Below are positions 60,755-64,000 of a DNA stretch of 64,000 bases, piece by piece. The number at the start of each line of letters is the position of its first letter. Position 1 is the stretch's first letter. This DNA is from Dreissena polymorpha (lineage: Eukaryota > Mollusca > Bivalvia > Myida > Dreissenidae). Location of the stretch: positions 81,667,983-81,731,982 of the forward strand of contig NC_068356.1 in the NCBI RefSeq assembly GCF_020536995.1. Direction: 5' to 3'. The notes under the pieces were generated by a model that saw only the letters and a list, made by a program, of their open reading frames with translations, was not told the origin of the DNA and searched no databases. Position numbers and translations under genes: made by a program.

Positions 60755-62520
60755 CTAAATACAAAATCAGAGCAGGTTTCTTGAGGTATGCTTCTGTTGT
60801 TTAATTTCGTGAATGATGTAATCAATGCATACATCAAGTGAAATATATATTCAATGTAGACAATTCAAAATTCGTACGTATGTTTATTAAATTGTACGCA
60901 CGTATACAATCATAATAGTTGTTATAAAACACTACCGTTTTGCGTGCTGCTATTTGTTCTGAGTTTGTCGACGGATGCCAAACAGTCATAAGAAAACAAC
61001 ACTAGCGATAGTTTCATTCATGTTTATATCTGGTTCAAAATTACACCATATTGGTAATATTTGTTGATGACAATTCATGCTAACTTCGAAATTATGCATG
61101 CCATATATATATTGACGTCAATCTAGCCTCGGAGAATACACCGACAACGTGGTTTAATTATACTAGATGAATGTATGCGATTTCCTGTATGTTGTTTAAA
61201 TACAGATCGTAACACGATTACACGGTGAATTGGCGGTTGTCTTCATATCGGATGGCTTATGTTAACGTCAATATAGCCTCGGAGCAGTAAATGCATGCGA
61301 GTGCATCTATGTTGTTTAACTACAGATTGTGACAAGATTACATGGTAAATTGATGTTGGTCTTCATATTAGATGACACAATGCACTTATCAAACAGATAT
61401 AATTAACCTCACTTTATTTTATATTTGTAAAGGCTAAGAACTATTTCATTTTGTTGTAAGGGCAGTCGTAATAGGGCATCCACGGGTGGGCGGATTTCGT
61501 CATAACCTGGAAGTTGTATTAATTGATTAAAATGTTATTGACTAGGTAGAATTGTGTTTTAAATACTAAATAAAGAATTCAGAACTATTCTGCAAGTTAT
61601 TGTATATGTGTTATTATGCGACCGATATATGTTTTGGTGCCGTGGCCAGGATCGAACCAGAAGTAAAACCACTACAACGAGATCACCGGTTACGAACAAA
61701 GGATGAAAAAGGTCAGTTGTTCAATTAAATGATGGCAATTATTAATTATAAAATAATGGGAGGGAAATTTCCAAACTATATTTTAGAAATAGAAAGTAAA
61801 AAGACGTCATGATTAAACAATTGTTTAGAAGATATGTAAATGTGTATGTATTAGAAATATATAGCATTATGTAAGAGAAAAAAAAATATGAAAATCAGTA
61901 AAATGTTGCTTTGATTGGTAAATTTTTCTAAAATTCCTGTGAATTGAGAATACACAAAAATGTAATGAATAAAAAAGTATCAAGAGTTTTACATTATGTT
62001 ATGTATGAAATGAAAAAAATACAAGTACAAATAATTAAAAAAAGTTTAAACATTTTATATTAGTGAATGTGTTATTACAAAAAATGAAGTAGGGACCTAC
62101 ACATAAATTAGAAATTATAAACGAACCAATAAATCAGATAACATGAATAATTTTACATTGTATATGCATTATTATAATAAAGGAATCTGCAATGTACACA
62201 TAAATAAGAATATTTTAAGAAGTTTACATAGTGTTTAACAATATTAGAATTAAGCGATTAAGAGTGTACACATAAAGTATTAAGTATTAAATTGTTTGTT
62301 TATTATTATAATAAAGAAAATGTTGCGGGATTGTGTTTATTATTACATACCATCATCATCATTGCGGGTCTTGCAAATATATGCGAAGTATCGGTAATTT
62401 GTACATTATGTCCTTAAGCGTGTAAAGCTGAAAATTCCCTACCATTTACGCACGGTGTAAAATGAATATTGCATTAGATTTATAGAAGTAGTACATTTAG
62501 AGAACAAGACCTGAATTTGA
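60755..62520. other. Remnant of intron 7 in the right arm
   Basis: Mirrors 10,270-12,321, including the tRNA-like GGATCGAACC block near 61,650. No exon 7 counterpart follows. Confidence 0.5.
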
Positions 62521-62755
62521 AATTATCATCATGATCATCACCAGCATTATCATTATCATCGTTATCATTAATATCATTATCATTATCTACATCGGCATTA
62601 CCATCAACATTATCATCATAATGATTATAAGTATCATCATTATCAGTATCATCACCATTATCATGATAATCATTAACATCATTATCACTAGCATTATCTT
62701 CATTACCATCATTTTTATGATCACCAGCAGTGTCATGATCATCATTATCCCCACG
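62521..62755. repeat. (ATC)n-type microsatellite
   Basis: Imperfect ATC/ATT/ACC trinucleotides starting exactly where inverted-arm homology stops. Confidence 0.9.
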
Positions 62756-63010
62756 CTTTTCGGAAAAAAAGTGGGGACTATGTGGTTATCTCCGCCGTCT
62801 GTCCGTCCGTCCTGGCCACTATTTCCTACACTATTAGCACTAGAACCTTGAAACTTACACACATGGTAGCTATGAGCATATGTGCGACGGTGCAATATTC
62901 GGAATTTTGATCTGACCCCTGGGTCAAAAGTTATGGGGGTTGCATGGCTCCATTACCAACCCTAAGGCGCCCCTGGGTCAATCATTCGGCGTGGGGATAC
63001 GCGTCGGTCT
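62756..63010. repeat. Dispersed mollusc-type repeat between microsatellites
   Basis: Begins CCCCACGCTTTTCGG, ends GGCGTGGGGATACGCG, and contains CCGTCTGTCCGTCCGTC and CTGACCCCTGGGTCAAAAG. I recall similar sequence as a repeat in mollusc genomes. It is flanked by trinucleotide repeats on both sides, as if inserted into them. Confidence 0.5.
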
Positions 63011-63144
63011 CATTGTTATCATTATCATTATCAACATCGGCATTACCATTATCATAATCATCATTATCATTATTATTATTATCATCATTATAAGCATCAT
63101 TATCATCATCATTATAACCAGAATAATCATTATCATCATTATCA
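63011..63144. repeat. (ATC/ATT)n microsatellite
   Basis: Imperfect trinucleotide repeat directly before the 69-bp array. Confidence 0.9.
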
Positions 63145-63520
63145 TGTCGCGCTAGAGTGCTGAGCTTGCGAAGCATTCGTTGTTACCTTTATAAGACGAA
63201 TGCTGATCTGGAATGTCGCGCTGGAGTGCTGAGCTGGTTCAGCATTCGCCGTAATACGTTTAAAGCGAAGGATGATCTGGAATCTCGCGCTGAAGTGCTG
63301 AGCTGGTTCAGCATTCGCAGTAACACTCTTTAAACGAATTCTGATCTAGAATGTCACGCTGGGGTGCTGAGCTGGCTCAGCATTTGCCGTAATACTATAA
63401 AAACGAATGCTGACTTGGACTGTCGCGCTGGAGTGTTGTGCTGGCTCAGCATTCGCCGTAACACTTTTAACATGAATACTGATCTGAAATGTCGAGCCAG
63501 GTGCTGTGCCAGATCAGCAT
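63145..63520. repeat. 69-bp tandem array, five and a half units
   Basis: Units begin TGTCGCGCTGGAGTGCTGAG. Each contains AGCATTCG and, about 25 bp later, its inverse CGAATGCT, so each can fold back. Confidence 0.88.
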
Positions 63521-64000
63521 TCGTAATTTGTTTAGCTGATGTCGATTACTGAGCGGTGTGCCAACTTAACGCTCCTTGTTTACATTTTAATGACGTAAGC
63601 AACTTTCCAAGCCTACAAAATAAGTAGTTCTCAGTATAGGCGGAACTATTCAAACATTGTACGCTGCACAAAATAATGATGAACCCAAATGTGGGCGGAG
63701 TTAAAAATGATATTAATGGGCGGAGCTTAAAAGCGTTATCGGATGGATTATCCGATAACACTTTAAAATATCATGTCAGCGTCTCTAACGTAAATGCGCA
63801 GTAGTGGCGTAATACAAATTGTCCGCAGTTTGGGAAGTGAGATTGCGCGTCGCATGCATTCCCCATCTTGAACCGCCCCTGCTGCTCCCTAATGATTACT
63901 GGACTCCAATGACACATTGAGCTTAAAAAGAAAATTGAAGACGCTATAGTTGCTTTCGATCAAGTTCCAATAAACTTATTTCACTTTGTGTTAATTTGGT
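63521..64000. other. Unassigned right end
   Basis: Contains a small palindrome (GTTATCGGATGGATTATCCG, 63,737-63,756, continuing a few bases) and no recognised gene. Confidence 0.4.

Noticed and set aside
62531-63176. Ile- or Asp/Asn-rich ORFs
   Set aside because: They are translations of ATC/ATT microsatellites.

Overview
The window looks like bivalve mollusc nuclear DNA. It is AT-rich, with long introns, many short foldback elements, LINE fragments and microsatellites. Several dispersed repeats resemble ones I recall from dreissenid mussels; that is recollection, not a search. Only two gene models look whole, and both are spliced. I saw no CRISPR array, operon or provirus-like element. A run of 100 N at 45,101-45,200 marks a scaffold gap, so the window is two contigs placed end to end.

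Left flank, 1-10,270. A minus-strand exon at 342-544 encodes the start of an F5/8C (discoidin) domain, whose gene continues off the left edge. Facing away from it is a plus-strand gene of 12 exons (4,851-15,686, about 443 residues). It reads signal peptide, six-cysteine sushi domain, F5/8C domain, Thr-rich linker, second sushi domain, short linker and C-terminal chitin-binding (peritrophin-A type) domain. All module borders I can place use phase-1 introns, the pattern expected of exon shuffling.

Inverted duplication. About 14.2 kb (10,270-24,450) reappears inverted at 47,370-62,520. Each arm holds the last five exons of the sushi/discoidin/chitin-binding gene and, tail to tail with them, an alpha-fucosyltransferase gene of family GT10. 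In the left arm the chitin-binding gene is whole and the fucosyltransferase is broken. In the right arm it is the reverse: the fucosyltransferase (47,546-52,176, two exons, 423 residues) is intact and the other gene is an orphan 3' half with a premature stop. The arms lie on opposite sides of the gap, so the structure may be a real duplication or an inverted haplotig.

Middle, 24,450-45,100. Directly behind copy A of the fucosyltransferase lies a 21-bp minisatellite of about 86 units (24,731-26,541). A second broken copy in direct orientation (B, 31,118-38,438) has only two to three units at the same place. Its intron carries a nearly full-length L1/Tx1-like LINE (32,768-37,878) with a 12-bp target duplication. 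A different LINE sits in the introns of A and C but not B, which suggests the order: A/B split, LINE insertion, then A/C duplication. A fourth intron fragment (D) begins right after the gap. The rest is foldback elements, a TA-flanked transposon, a 300-bp-arm inverted repeat holding an exon-like start, and a poly-C tract.

Right flank. The right arm has gained a 1.37-kb PIF/Harbinger-type element and a much longer (AC)n tract. Beyond 62,520 lie trinucleotide microsatellites and a 69-bp tandem array.
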